The notes beneath the pieces are model-generated. The model was not told the origin of the DNA. It ran no database searches and was given only the letters and a program-made list of their open reading frames with translations. Positions 33,813 to 46,582 of a stretch of 64,000 nucleotides of DNA are shown here, piece after piece (positions within the stretch are counted from its first letter, which is position 1; every line of letters begins with the position of its first letter). This DNA comes from Gnetum montanum. Its lineage: Eukaryota; Streptophyta; Gnetopsida; Gnetales; Gnetaceae. Where the stretch lies: NCBI GenBank assembly GCA_015680685.1, contig MNCI01002152.1, positions 653,822 to 717,821 on the forward strand. Direction: 5' to 3'. The position numbers were made by a program, and so were the translations under genes.

Positions 33813-35526
33813 TGATGAGTCATGTGTCAGGTCTTGTTATCGAACCCTTATTTATCAGAACCATGATACAAGATACCAAGTCTAATAGGTCCTAATATCA
33901 AACCCTCGTTATTGTAGCCATGATATCACGTATGCGATATCGTGGCCTGCAAGTGATATCGTGGTTCCCATGTGATGAGTGGCGAGGTACCCCTATACTC
34001 AACCATATGAATACGAGCATTCATGCGCAATCTATTCAAACTCCAAGGACTAAGTTCTTACGCGCCTTAATGGAACACTCAGGCTTAATCAATCGTTGTC
34101 TTCCCAAACTTACTTATATTGTCATGGTTGTATGGTTAAGTAAGCTTGAGGTATAAGATTTTTATAGCTTTTTGCCTTTTTATGTCTTCTGCTAATAAAG
34201 GAAAGGGAGAGAGAACTAAGTGACTAACTTACATTAACTACTTTCTAAATGTTCCTAACACCAGTATCCATTCCCACTTGCTGTAGAAATCCTAAACCAG
34301 TGCAACAGTACTGGGATTACCAAACGTTAATCGTTACTGGGTTACCAAGTGCTACATGCATGCTCGAAGCGATCGTACTAAGTATAGTTAACTAATGGGG
34401 TAGAAGGTTGAGAGAGATATTAATTAATTATGAAATCATTAAACAATAATTAATTACTAATTAGCTTAATTTGTATGCTACAAGGTTTATCATAAAGTTC
34501 ATCTTTATTGTCGTACACAAAATTGTGCTTAGGTACAAATTGCTTGAATAAAGATCCATTCACTCTATGACTCCTACTGTGGGCACACAGAAATAATTCT
34601 AACTCTGGAATGACTAAACTACAAGAATCTCGCTAAGGGTCTAAATCTAACCTTTTTTGGAATAAAGGGCACCACCTCTTATTTATAGAAGATGAGACAG
34701 GACGCGATATCGCATAGCAGATGTGATATCCCGTACACGATATCGCAGCTCATCACCGTGTGAGCCTATAAATAAGAGGTAGCACACTTGGTTTTGACAT
34801 TAGTTCTTAGTCCCTTACCCAAAATCTTGCAATTTTTCCTTCTTAGAGTTAAAATTATTTCTCAGTGCATGCCCATAGTGTGATGACTGTAATTGTACGA
34901 CATCCTTTATTTGAGTGTGACGTACTTGGACATGCACATGATTGAAAATAAAGATCAAGATTACTTCAACATTGCAGCATTCACTTAGTTTAATTATTTT
35001 ATTGTTAATGTTATTTATTACTTTTTTAGTTAACATCTCTTTACCCTAAAATCCTATTAAACGCAGAATGAGTACGACTTAATCATGAGCATTTACGTGT
35101 GACAACTTGGTAACCTAGTAGCGTACCTAGGATCTGTGCTTGATAATCCCAATAGTAGTCATGCACGAGGTCCAAGATGTGTATAGATGATTAAGGAATA
35201 GATTCTCATTGCACTTAGGCTAGTCTAGATTCTCTCCCCATATCTCATATTAGCTTAACTCTCTCTCCCTTTCCTCCTAGCTTAATTAAAGATTATTTTC
35301 CATTGCTTCCAGGAGTAGCATTAGTTTAGGAACACATCTTACACCTCACTCTAGACTAAACCATATATGACAAAGCAAATACTAGTCCAGGTGGGAAGAC
35401 AGTGAACTGCAATCAATGAGTAACTATCTAGATACCACAACTAACCCATCTATGAAGTTCGATCGGATCATGTGTGAAATGCTCGTATTTGTATGGTTGA
35501 GTGTAGGGGTACCTCATCACTCATCA
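33813..35526 (+). repeat. Left LTR of X2 (interrupted by S1)
   Basis: TGATGAGTCATG...CACTCATCA. The net length without S1 and one duplication copy is 926 bp. The TATA box TATAAATA is at 34767-34774, separated from its upstream GATATC motifs by the S1 insertion. Confidence 0.87.
33973..34755 (-). mobile_element. Solo LTR S1 of family X
   Basis: A single 783-bp LTR in reverse orientation (plus-strand TGATGAGTGG...GCTCATCA) flanked by CCATG (33968-33972) and CCGTG (34756-34760). The empty site survives in the right LTR of X2 (TTCCCATGTGAGCC near 40054-40067). No internal DNA remains, as expected after LTR-LTR recombination. Confidence 0.88.
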
Positions 35527-35527
35527 T

Positions 35528-35545
35528 TGGTGTCGTTGCTAAGGA
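35528..35545 (+). other. Primer binding site of X2
   Basis: TGGTGTCGTTGCTAAGGA follows the left LTR by one base and differs from the X1 site at a few positions. Confidence 0.7.
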
Positions 35546-35662
35546 TGGTGCTAGTTATTTAGATTAGTTACATCATACAAGATCACTGTAACAAAAGTAT
35601 TCATGATATATCTTTTAGAAAAGAAATTAATTTCAATTAAGCCACACACAAATTCACACACC

Positions 35663-37660
35663 ATGTCTCTCTCACATGACTATGATAATGCAAAAACTAG
35701 TAAGGAAATTCATTGGAGAACCAACGAATTATACGATGATGAAGATGAATTTTGGAGTACCCAACCTGATGTAGGGGTTTCCTATAAACATAAACAAAGA
35801 CAACATCATCCCAACTCATGAATACATAACATACCAAGTGATGATGAACCCCTACTAGCCACTATGAGCCTAAAGCAAATACAAGAGGCTGTTCGAATAT
35901 CCTGCAAGCATCATAAGGAAATTTGTCTACCTAGGCTTGACTTAAAAAACTTTCCTAAGTCTTCAGGAGGCTACGATTTAGATCTGCAACAACATTTACA
36001 AGCCTTCTACGATGCCTATGTATGGAACAACACTGATAATGGATGGCAAAAACTTAAGCTCTTTCCTTTGACACTCATTGGCCAAGAAAAAGTATGGTAT
36101 AGGTTGTTAAAATCAAAATCAATCTGATGTTGGCCAAAAATGGTAGAACTCTTTACTGAAAGATATCAAACTTATGTGAGAGTGTCAGCCTTGAGGAAAC
36201 AAATCCAAGAGTGGAAATAAGCACAACATGAACCCTTGGACATGGCCTTAGAAAGATATTATGCATTGTTAAACAACTGCCCAGGCCATGAGTTCTCTGA
36301 GGAAAGGCTAATGTACCATATCATAGATGGGCTTCGTAATGAAACAAGGGAGACCCTAGGGATGTATGCCTGAGGTCAACTATATGAGCTACAAACCCAT
36401 CAACTCCAAGAGCTTATTAAGTGGGTAGCCAAAGAAGAAGGAGAAATGGCTAAATAGGAGAATGCTGAAAAATCTCAATGGGACCAAAATCTCACATCAA
36501 CAAAGGTTCATAATCTAAAAGAGGAGAAATCAACTCACCTCAAGGAGGTGGGTCCATCTTTGCCAATACTACAACCATTGGATGAAGTTGAGGCAAAGAT
36601 CAATAAGATGATGGAATGGATGCATAAAAAGTGTGGAGAATATGCCAACATTATTGGGGATAGAGTTATGACAAACCAAGAAGCAGGACAAAATGCCCTT
36701 AGACAATCGGAAAGAAGGGTAGAAGAGAATAAGAACTTAACTACCAATCATACGTATTAATGCAACATTTGCCTATACGATCACCCCAAGGGCCAATGTC
36801 CAATCTTGTCACATTTACAGGAGCATTGGGGAAGAGTGTTACATCTAGAGTTCATACAAAGATACTGTGTTCGATCACAGTGGCAACAATCCTAGTCATG
36901 GGGGAGGCCACCCTCAAACTGGTTACACCCTTCATACCATTCCAATCTAAGTGCTTACCAAGTCCAACATCCTATTTCCCCAACTGGGTTAACATCCTCT
37001 ATCTCACAACATTATTATCATTCTCCCCAATACTATTAACCCATATCCTCTCCAACACAACCACCACCTTAGATACCTTACACTTCTTCTCAGTTTCAAA
37101 ATTCTCATCCTTCACCTCCTTCTACATTGCCACCAAGTGTTCCAAAGGGTTTTGCACCACAGCACCAACCCAAAAATGTTACTTGTGCTACTACTATCAA
37201 CAGTAGTGGGAGTCCTTCACAACATCATAGGCGTCCCTTCTTTAGACGTGACCATAAGAAGGGACAACACAATTTTGAGCCCACTACACCTTCCAACCCA
37301 GGAAAAGTCCAATACTGTGGTGCAGCTCCCCCCTCAAATCCAATGCCTCATGTTACTTTCTCTGGGCCACCAACCAATACTCCAACAACCATATGTCCCA
37401 ATGAATATAGCCACATGGGAAGACATGTTGATCCTTGCATATCATCTTACGGTCACAAGTGTCATAATGGGTCAGCCACTCATCAATTAACTACGTCTTA
37501 TAAATTTCCCCACTATGCTTATTGTAATCAAGTGTGTGAACCCGAATGGGGTAAGTATGATCAAGTTCCAACATTTCCAACATGCAAGGATCCCAATTCT
37601 TCATTTATTAATCCTAGCCAAGCTCAACTGTTTAGTTATGGAGGATACCCCCCATTCTAA
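35663..37660 (+). pseudogene. X2 gag, full length with stops
   Basis: One frame of 666 codons starts MSLSHDYDN and carries DDEPLLATMS, a Retrotrans_gag domain (SGGYDLDLQQHLQAFYDAY, WQKLKLFPLTL, ALERYYALLNNCPGH), a coiled-coil-like middle (near 36560-36650), a zinc knuckle CX2CX3HX4C (CNICLYDHPKGQC at 36761-36799) and a Pro/Gln/Ser-rich tail ending YGGYPPF. At least eight in-frame stops (for example 35819, 36125, 36218, 36371, 36455, 36758) but no major frameshift. It is homologous to X1 and X3 gag. Confidence 0.85.
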
Positions 37661-39711
37661 TAATAAGTAGGATTAATAAATATTTTTTATTTCTTTAGCT
37701 TTGAATTTTTGTTTTTAATTTTTTCAACTTATTGTCTTTTTGTCTTTTTATCTTCTTATCTTTTTATCTTTTTGTGAGTAATCTCATCTACAAATCAAAC
37801 ACTCATGTGACTCGTTGGTTGAGGTGTCATTCTATGCTATTAAGTCTCAGCTAACTAATTATTTGAATAGCAAGCCCACAACATCCATCCATCCATTCTA
37901 TTAATAAGGGGTTCTACCCTGGGTACAATGATATTCTTAATCATTAAAACTAAAGTAACCTTGTGTTATTATACCCAAAGTGAAGAAGGATGGACTAAGC
38001 AGGAATGACCAGGGTGTGACATCAAGGGGACTTGTGGATTTTCTTTGGTGACATCTATTGGAGTTATCATGCAACTTGGTTGTACTAAGATCCTTATAGA
38101 TCTAATGAAAAATGGGAGTAAGAGTAATCAAAAGGTACTCAACCAAGGAAACTCTATGCTATTCTAGGGGGTCATATTGGAAAGACATGTACCCATGCCT
38201 GAAGGTAGGTGGCTTCTCTGGATTAAGAATTCCAAAAAAAATGATGATGAATGATGATGAAAAAAGAGAGAGCAAGAAGAGTGTGCCAAAGTGGCCACAA
38301 AAAGAGAAAAAATAGAAGAAAAGATCAAGATCAAAGTGCCACAAAGAAATTCCAAATCACTTCTCCCTTGAACAAAATTCCAAGTGATCGTACACCTTGC
38401 TATCATGGTGCTCTTATTGTTGTCTATCATTGGCATGAAACAATGCAATGTCACTGATAAGAGGAATGGACTTGGTCCTGATTTTTGAGTGACAGGTTAA
38501 TGACACATTAATCATGCCTTACATTGATAATTCATTATGCCCTAAGTCAATTGCCTCATGTCCTAATCTCTGCAATCCCTTCTACAATTCGCCTCATCTT
38601 GTTGTCCATGTATTTGTGACTTGTGTCTTGTATAGCATTGAATTCATACCTCATTATGCTGGTATTTACATGTGTGTGTTTTGTGAAACTGGTGTGGATT
38701 ACATTTAACCCTTCTAGTGCTTATGGACATGTGTGGTTATGCAAGGGCATTATAGGTTGGAACCTGCTTTGGGGAGGACCCACTTGTGTGACTTTTGCAA
38801 TTTGTACTTGTTACACACAACCACATCATCTTATACCCTCTGAGTACTACATTGCTGAATCTATTCTTTCCTTTGTCATCATTTTATCAAATGTTCCTCA
38901 AAACCAAGTCCTTTTATGTGTCACTTAAAAAAACTAGGTCCAACATTAAACTTTTAGGGCAACTTCCTTGAAAAAATTTCTAACTCTAAAATCACACTAA
39001 GCAAAGAATTCATAATTTATTAAAGGAAATGAGTAAGGTATGAAATCATTGAGCTTTTTTCAATAACCTTACTAACAATTGATCTTTGTGTGATTATAGA
39101 TGGCCCCTAAAAGAAGACAACAAAAATGACCTTCTCAAGGTGCAACCGAACAACCAAGGGGAGGTAGAGGCCAAGGACTTCATATAGAACATGCAGAGCA
39201 GGAGGCACAATCATTCAACATCCATCATGAAACTCCTATTACTACATAATCTATCCAAGCAAAAGGTGGAGACGTTAGGGCTCGAGCCTATGAAGAGGAA
39301 TGACAGCTATTTGTGACATAACATGTCAAGGCCAATCAAGTGTTTCCATAGTTGTTGTGACCATGGAAAGTGTTGACTCCATCAAAAATTGAAATATTAG
39401 CATGGATGGCTCATAATCCTTGGATAGAAGAGGAGAAATGTTAGGTGCTTCTTCAACAGTATCAATGTTAGAATCCTGGAGTGTAGAACAAAGGAAAGGC
39501 ACCCATGGAGAAGCCATCACTATCAGGAACCCCATGAGTTCCACAAGTTTTGTCTTTTGTGTCTATGTCCAAATTTTGTTTAAATCTCCACTTTGGCATG
39601 AATAAATTCCTAGTCAGTCAATAATCCCATACCTATCCATTGTGTAATCAATTGAACTTATTCCTCAATTTCTTTAACTCGAGGACGAGTTATTATTCAG
39701 TCATGGGGCTA
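37661..39711 (+). other. X2 non-coding 3' internal region
   Basis: No protease or polymerase motif was found. A short frame from about 39101 (MAPKRRQQK, then an RGGRGQG stretch) is interrupted by stops and unrecognised. The region ends in CAGTCATGGGGCTA before the right LTR, the place of the purine primer. Confidence 0.6.
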
Positions 39712-39899
39712 TGATGAGTCATGGTTTGTTAGGTCCTGTTATCAGACCCCTGTTATCAAAACCCTAATACAAGATACCAAGTTTGATAAGTCTTGATATT
39801 GGACCCCTATTATTGCAGCTATGATATCACGTACGTGATATTGCGAACCATCAAAGCCATCAAGAATGTAGAGGTGGTAGGAACCATCATCAACATCAT
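39712..39899 (+). repeat. Extra segment: LTR start plus copy of the X3 gag flank
   Basis: 39712-39845 is a first copy of the LTR beginning. 39847-39899 matches 33760-33812, which is X3 gag directly left of X2. At 39900 the LTR starts again with TGATGAGTCATGG. The junction of X3 gag with X2 is therefore present twice. Confidence 0.82.
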
Positions 39900-40365
39900 T
39901 GATGAGTCATGGTCTATCAAGTCCTATTATCGGACCCCTATTATTAGAACCTTGATACAAGATACCAAGTCTAATAGGTCCTGATATTGGACCCCTATTA
40001 TTGTAGTCGTGATATCGTGGCCTGTAAGCGATATTGCCTACGCAATATCTCAATTCCCATGTGAGCCTATAAATAAGAGGTGGCGCACTTGGTTTTGGCA
40101 TTAGTTCTTAGTCCCTTACCCAAAATCTTATAATTTTTCTTTCTTAGAGTTAGAATTATTTCTCAGTGCATGCCCACAGTGTGATGATTGTAATTGTATG
40201 ACATCCTTTATTCAAGTGTGATGTACTTGGACATGCACATGACCAGAAATAAAGATCAAGATTACTTCATCATTGCAACATTCACTTAGTTTAATTATTT
40301 AATTGTTATTTTTATTTATTTCTTTTGTAGTTAACATCTCTTTACCCTAAACTCCTATTAAATGT

Positions 40366-41333
40366 TGATGAGTGGCGAGATACCCCTACACTCAACCATA
40401 CGAAACGAGCGTAGCACGCACAATCCAGTCGAACTCCGTAGACTAAATGCCTAAACACCCCATGGATCACTTGGGGTTAATCATTCATTGTCTTCCCAGA
40501 CTTACTTGTAGTTGTCACGGTGTATGGTTAAGTAAGTCCAACGTATATGATTTTTATAATCTTTTATGGTTCTATGTCTTCTATGCTAAGAGCAAAGGGT
40601 TGAGAAGCTAACTAACTCTAACTAAGGACTAAGTCTAAATTAACTAGTGTCAACATCTATTCCCACTTACTGTACACACCCTAAACTATGCAATTGTGGC
40701 TACCAAATGCTAATTGTTATTGGGATCACCACACGTAACGCACGTGCTCGAAGTGGTTGTACTGAGGCACTTAACTAGCCTAAACGTGATGAGTAGCCGA
40801 TTCCTTGACTAGCCGTACACATCCGTAGATGCTCATAATCAAGTCATACTCATCCGCATTCTAGGAGTTGAGGGTAAGAGAAACTAATCACGATGAGTAG
40901 CCTATTCCTTGATTAGCCATACACATTCATCAATGGTTGTAATCAAGTCGTACTCATGTTGTGCTAATGTAGGTAATAAATAATAGGTAAGAAATAACAA
41001 GTAATAAATCCTAGTCCATGCACTGCAAGGTTTATTCACAAAGCTCATCTTTATTGTCGTACACAACTTGCATTCAGGTACAAAGCTACTCGAATAAAGA
41101 TCTGTTCACTTGCAGACACATGGAAAATATTCTATCTCTAGAGTGATCAAACTGCTAGATTTTCCCCACTTTAAGCCTAGGATGGGAAATAAGGGGAGTG
41201 CCACCTCTTATTTATAGATTTGGCAGTAGACTGCAATATCGCGTAAGTAATATCGCAGGGGACGATGCAATATCACGATGGTTGTGATATCGCATACGCA
41301 ATATTGCGGTGCTTGCGATATTGCATCTCATCA
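40366..41333 (-). repeat. 3' LTR of X1
   Basis: 968 bp, plus-strand TGATGAGTGGCG...CTCATCA. The minus-strand TATA box is at 41209-41216, and a GATATC/AATATT-rich U3 lies at about 41225-41325. Confidence 0.88.
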
Positions 41334-43108
41334 TACCCCCATGACTGAATGAAAACTTGTCCCTGAGTTCCTTACAATAATATTGGGAAGGTATCGAATT
41401 ATTGAGGGGAATGGAACTAATGGGATGACATGTGAACGGATCATTATTACAAGACTTGATAAAACTGTTGTTCATGACAACAAGGGTGAACACCTTATTA
41501 CAATGACATCAGGCCTTTGTTGGCAACTAAGAAAGAGAGAGAGAAAGAAGTGTTGTTGCTACCAACACCAAGATTGCGCCTTCGTTGTCTATCCATAAGC
41601 GTGCCATTGGTCTTGTTCCTTGGATAGCTGCTTCAGCGCTGCTCCATTCCAAGTGTTTACTCCAGCTCCAAATCCAATCCGTTGTTTTATGATCACCATC
41701 TGCACACACAACACAATCTTATATTAGCAAGGGTGAATGAATCATCCTGTAATTGATACCTTGCTTTGGTGTAAGTCCATTGGCTAGGTTGTGGTATGGC
41801 TAATACAGATCTGGGGATATCTTAATAATAACTACTGAAGGTGTAGGGGTTAGGAAGAAAATCAAAAAAATTAGGGGCTAGGAGAAAATCGAAAAAATCA
41901 AGCCTCGTACCCCCATGACTAATCGCCAACCTTCGGTAGCATTAGAATGGAGAAGGAAAAGAAGTAAGAAAGATAGATAAAAAGGGACAACTATGGCATC
42001 GATGAAATGGATGTCAAGATGGAAATGAAAAAAAATAAAATTAATTGCAAAATGTTAAGGGAAAGAATTTTACTAATGCTCGAAATAGGAATGTCAGTGG
42101 GTTCTCCCCAAAGTAGGCTCATGCCCATAATGCCCTGACAAACCCACAGTCAAAGAGTCCATAGGCTCTAGCAATGTCATTTGGAACAAGAGTTAAAGAC
42201 TTAACCGTAAGAATTTACCAAAAAGAAAATAATGCAACAACCAAAATATATACACTAATGATACAACTCGCAATGAGGTGAACAATGGAGACAAGGATGG
42301 AGAGAAGAGAATGGAATGAAATCCCAAGAACAAGGTGGTGTATAGCCCCTTGTGTGTTGCATGATTAATGTGACTTGGCAAGTCTCATTCCAACTCTGGC
42401 CTCAAACCAACCACATCCAGTGACTTCACATCAATGCATTTGACTAAACCATCCACTTGGATAACAAGAATGCCTTCCCCAAGAGTCACCACCATTCTGA
42501 TGAAACAAAGGAGAGAATGGAAAGCGAGAAAGGCCTTAGTTAGAGGGAATATTTTGGTTCCATAACCAGTGCTTGTAGCCCAAGTTTTATTTTTTCTAAG
42601 GGGTGTGCTTTGAATTCTCACTTCTCTATTTTTTCTTTTTTCTTTTTTGTTTTTTCTTTTTTTGTGTTTTTATGCGTGAGAACCACACCATGCAAAGATG
42701 TTTTATTTTTATTGTCTCAGCTTCCAATAATTGGGTAACATCAGAACGACAAGAAAAATCAAGAAGAAAACATCCAAGCACCCAAGAGAATGACCAACAA
42801 AAAAGCATCAAGTTCCCTTGAAGTCACACCCTTTTCAATCCTTGAGTCCTTCCTTAGTTTGAGAAATTCCCAGTCACCAATTCTTTTAAGTTCTTATTAG
42901 AAGGGGACTGTACATTTCCTTGCTGAAAGATACCATACAAATTGGTGGATGGATGGATGAAGTGGTCTCATTGCCTGCCATATCAAAAGAAACATACCTT
43001 AGTATCAACATTGTGATTTACAGGTAAAAACCAAACATTAGCAATCAATATGAAAATAGTTCATACCATCATTTCGAACACTTATTATGGGACAAACTTA
43101 CATGGTGG

Positions 43109-43146
<38 letters not shown>

Positions 43147-43351
43147 GGAAAAAGTATAACNNNNNNNNNNNNNNNNNNNNNNNNNNNNNNNNNNNNNNNN
43201 NNNNNNNNNNNNNNNNNNNNNNNNNNNNNNNNNNNNNNNNNNNNNNNNNNNNNNNNNNNNNNNNNNNNNNNNNNNNNNNNNNNNNNNNNNNNNNNNNNNG
43301 CTCATATTCCAATGTGTCTATGCCTTTGTTGTTGGCATGGGTTTCCTTAGT
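41334..43351 (-). other. X1 3' internal region with CA repeat and gap
   Basis: No gene is supported. The first 900 bases after the LTR are closely similar to 63045-64000 in X5. A (CA)17 microsatellite (43111-43144) stands 16 bp before a 139-N gap (43161-43299). Frames reported across the gap are artefacts. Confidence 0.7.
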
Positions 43352-43990
43352 TCATTCCATGCATATTTTTCTGCTCCTTCTAATAGCTGTCAACCATGGG
43401 GTGTCTACTGTCGATTGTGTGGTTGCTACATACAAGCATCTTTGTTTCAAAGTCTCAAGAGCACACCTATTACATGGAGGCATTTCCTCCATGTCATCAC
43501 CTAATGAATCACTGTATGTTATGCATGGAACTTTTCTCTTCTCGATCTTTCCATAAATTTTTATTTTAGAAATTTCCAAGGAAAGATCACGGATCCTAAA
43601 GCATGCATCTACTATACTAAGCCATGCCCTTCCCATTATAATTGGGAAGTCCCCTTCGTTGTTGTTGACTTTAATCACCAGGAAACCAGCTGGGTAAGAC
43701 CAACCACACACAGTGGTAATGATGTCCTCCACCAATCCCAAGGGAATGGTGATGGACTGGTCTGCCAGCTCTAGTTGAATGTTGCTCTTCTTAAGTTGGG
43801 GCAAGTTCCAGGCGTGATACATCTCTCGTGAAATTAAGTTGACTCCAGAACCTAAGTCAAGAAGAGCCCTATGTGGTTCATTTTTGGTGATCTGTAAATA
43901 GATTAAGGGACTCCCAGGGTCAGTTAGTTTCCTGGGAAGGTGGCCTACCTTAATCTATTCAATTATGGTATGGGTTAACATAACTGTATA
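43352..43990 (-). pseudogene. X1 retropepsin (aspartic protease) region
   Basis: On the minus strand, PGSPLIYLQITKNEPHRALL leads into DLGSGVNLISREMYH, the retropepsin active site with D-L-G in place of D-S/T-G. It is followed by LADQSITIPLGLVED and FPIIMGRAWLSIVDA. The region is homologous to 49380-49772 in X3. The 156-codon open part is 43822-43352; the active site is just upstream in the same reading. It would cleave Gag-Pol if expressed. Confidence 0.75.
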
Positions 43991-43999
43991 CATTATTCT

Positions 44000-46439
44000 C
44001 TATTGGACTAAAGGGTGTTCCAAAGTGTTAGATGGTGGAGGAGTGTACATGGGGTCAACCGCTTGTTGTTGCGAGAGTTTGTCTGGGATTTTGGTTCTGA
44101 AGTAAGGTCTTCTCTTTTTATAGTTATCAGAACCAGTAGCAGGTTGGATATTTACAGCTCTCGCAGCGTAACGTTGGTGTAGTTGAGGAGGAAGTTCCCC
44201 TTGCATTGTTGGAGCAAGAGGTGTTATGGGAACTACTTATGGTGGAAGATGTGTTTTTGAAGTACTTCTGAACTTGGTAGTGATGGTTGGGGGTTGAGTA
44301 ACTCATAGAGTCACTTGGAGAAATCGGCTGCTGCACATAATATCCATAAGGGTCAAGCTGCTGGTAAGGGTACTAATGTTTCGGCGATGGCATCCTCCAT
44401 GACTGTGGGTATTGCCACTGTTGATGTTGTCCGATGGGTTGTGGTGGAGTTCCACTTGGATAATACGTTAGTGGTTGGTGGAACTGCCTTGGGTTACCTT
44501 GTGGATAAGGTAACCTTCGAGGTGTTTACGGTTGGTTGAGTCTTGGATTTAGCACATACACCCCAAACTCTTGTAGATGTGAGATAACTGGGCAACATCC
44601 CTTAGGATGGTCATAGTAGCAGACCTCACATCCACCATCATCGTCTATGTCAGAGTCCATAGCCACATCGGAGTTAGTGATTTTTCCCTTACCCTTGTTA
44701 TGTGCAAGGCCTAAATCTCTCCACTTTTTCTTACCTTTGTCACTACTTTGTTCTACCTTAGACTATTCTACAATTTTCAAGACAGTTTCAATTTTAGAGT
44801 CTAAGGAACTCCATACATCATCTACCTTAGCTACTATTTTGATTGTTAATTTTTGGATCGACAAGGTTTTCTGGTTCACCAACTTTTCGATTTGTGACTC
44901 ATCCTCTTCATCACAAAATTTCACTCCCTTCTTTCAAAGGGAGGGATCGTGGTTGTATTCTTCTGCACTTTTCCTTTTTTGTAGCTCACCTTCTTCATTT
45001 GCTACTTGCTCCAACAAGCTATGCACTTCATGCGCTCTAATTTTTGATAATCATCCTTGGGCATAAGTCCCAAGGGTTCTTCTAGTTTCATGCCTTAGCC
45101 CATCCACGATGTGGTGAAGTTGATCTTGCTGAGCATACCCATGGCCCAGGCAATGATGTAATAATGTGTAATAGCGGGTCATGGCAGCATCCAAGGGTTC
45201 ATATGTACCTTGCTTCTAGCCTTGGATCTTCTTACGCAAATTGGACACTCTAGCGTACATTTGATACTTTTTGTTGAACAATTCTAGCATCGTACTCCAC
45301 CTCCTGATGGTTTTTGGTTCTAAGGACCGGTACCAGCTCTCTACTTCCTTAGTGAGTGTCCTTGGGAACAACTTAAGTTTTTGCCACTCATTTTCTATAT
45401 TCTGCAAGGCACAAGCATCGTGGAATGCCTATAAATGATTTTGCGGATTAGCATTGTATCCCCCTTCAAATCGTGGGATATTGTTCATGTCTAATCGTTT
45501 GATCTGACTATCCTTTAAATGCCTTGTGGGAATCCTAACTTCCTCCGTTATGTCAAGCATACTTTAGGTTGCGAGTAGGAGCTCATCATGGTCATCTCTT
45601 TCATGATGCCTGTGATGTCTGCGTTGTTCCCTACTCTCCCTACGTCCTTGCCCTTGTCCTCTCTCTCAACTTTCCCATCGAGGTCTTTCATCCTTATTAC
45701 TTTTATCCTCATCTTTATGTTCATGGTGGCTGCGTCTAAATGTGGAAGGAGAGGATGAGTGATGGGATGAAGGAGAAGAAGAAGGGGAATCATTGCCATG
45801 ATGATGTTTCTTGCCTTCTCTTCGGCTACTATGGCCCCGATCGTGGTGACGATCTAAGTGTTTGTACTTAGCATAAGTGGTTATTCCCTCTGTGAACAGT
45901 TGGTGTTCACAGGCATCAGAACGAGGGATATGTATTGTTGATCATAGGTTCTGATACCCAACCTCCTCACCATCATTAGGAGCGGGAACATCATTTGTTA
46001 AAGAACCTGTGATAAGGGGTTCCTCATCTTCTATTTCGCTAAGGACGTGCGGGACCTTTCCCTTCAATAGTGCATGTTGACTCTCCTGTTGTAAGTCTCT
46101 CATACGTTGGGCATCTATGGGATAATAATCCCTCATATCAAAATCTTTTGCAATGTATTAGGCAAATAGTTCAGTCATGCCTATCTGTGCCAAGGCATGG
46201 AAAAGCATGTGAGAGATTTATCGGTCTGGGGGTAACACAATGTTACCTTGCAAATCTCTCCATCACAGCTGTTCGTCTTGATGGAGGATAAAAGTGAAGT
46301 CTGGAATATACTCATCGAGATGAGTATAAACTATCTTATATTGTTTAGGACTTGGCTGATTTGGGTTATGTTTTTTATGTTGCTGACTATCTCGTGGATG
46401 GTCCTTAGGTGGTGAGTTGCTCTTATGAGAAGAAGACAT
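44000..46439 (-). pseudogene. X1 gag
   Basis: The ATG at 46439 opens MSSSHKSNSPPKDH. Later blocks are VYTHLDEYIPDFTF, a Ser/His/Arg-rich segment, IENEWQKLKLFPRTLT and ESWYRSLEPKTIRRW (45407-45216), a Retrotrans_gag continuation with KGKGKITNS, the zinc knuckle CX2CX3HX4C (CEVCYYDHPKGCC near 44585-44625) and a Pro/Gln/Tyr-rich tail. Stops and frame changes are frequent. The order and spacing match X2 gag. Confidence 0.78.
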
Positions 46440-46563
46440 TTTTATCGGTGTGCTAATTCACCATTATATAAATTTTTATCTTTTGATTAACTTGAAGGTT
46501 CGTTAAGGCTCACAACGATGTGAGTGATATCCCTTATGTTCTATTCGGCGCACAAACACTTAG

Positions 46564-46581
46564 TCCTTGGCAACAACGCCA
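46564..46581 (-). other. Primer binding site of X1
   Basis: On the minus strand it reads TGGCGTTGTTGCCAAGGA, one base from the end of the 5' LTR. It is the best-preserved family-X site and resembles the aspartate-tRNA-type site TGGCGCCGTTGCCGGGGA. Confidence 0.75.
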
Positions 46582-46582
46582 A

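Noticed and set aside
38112-38928. Short overlapping ORFs in the 3' part of X2
   Set aside because: No recognisable domain, frames on both strands, and position in the non-coding 3' internal region.
43050-43556. Frames across the CA repeat and gap
   Set aside because: They consist of N bases, a dinucleotide repeat and the reverse strand of the X1 protease.
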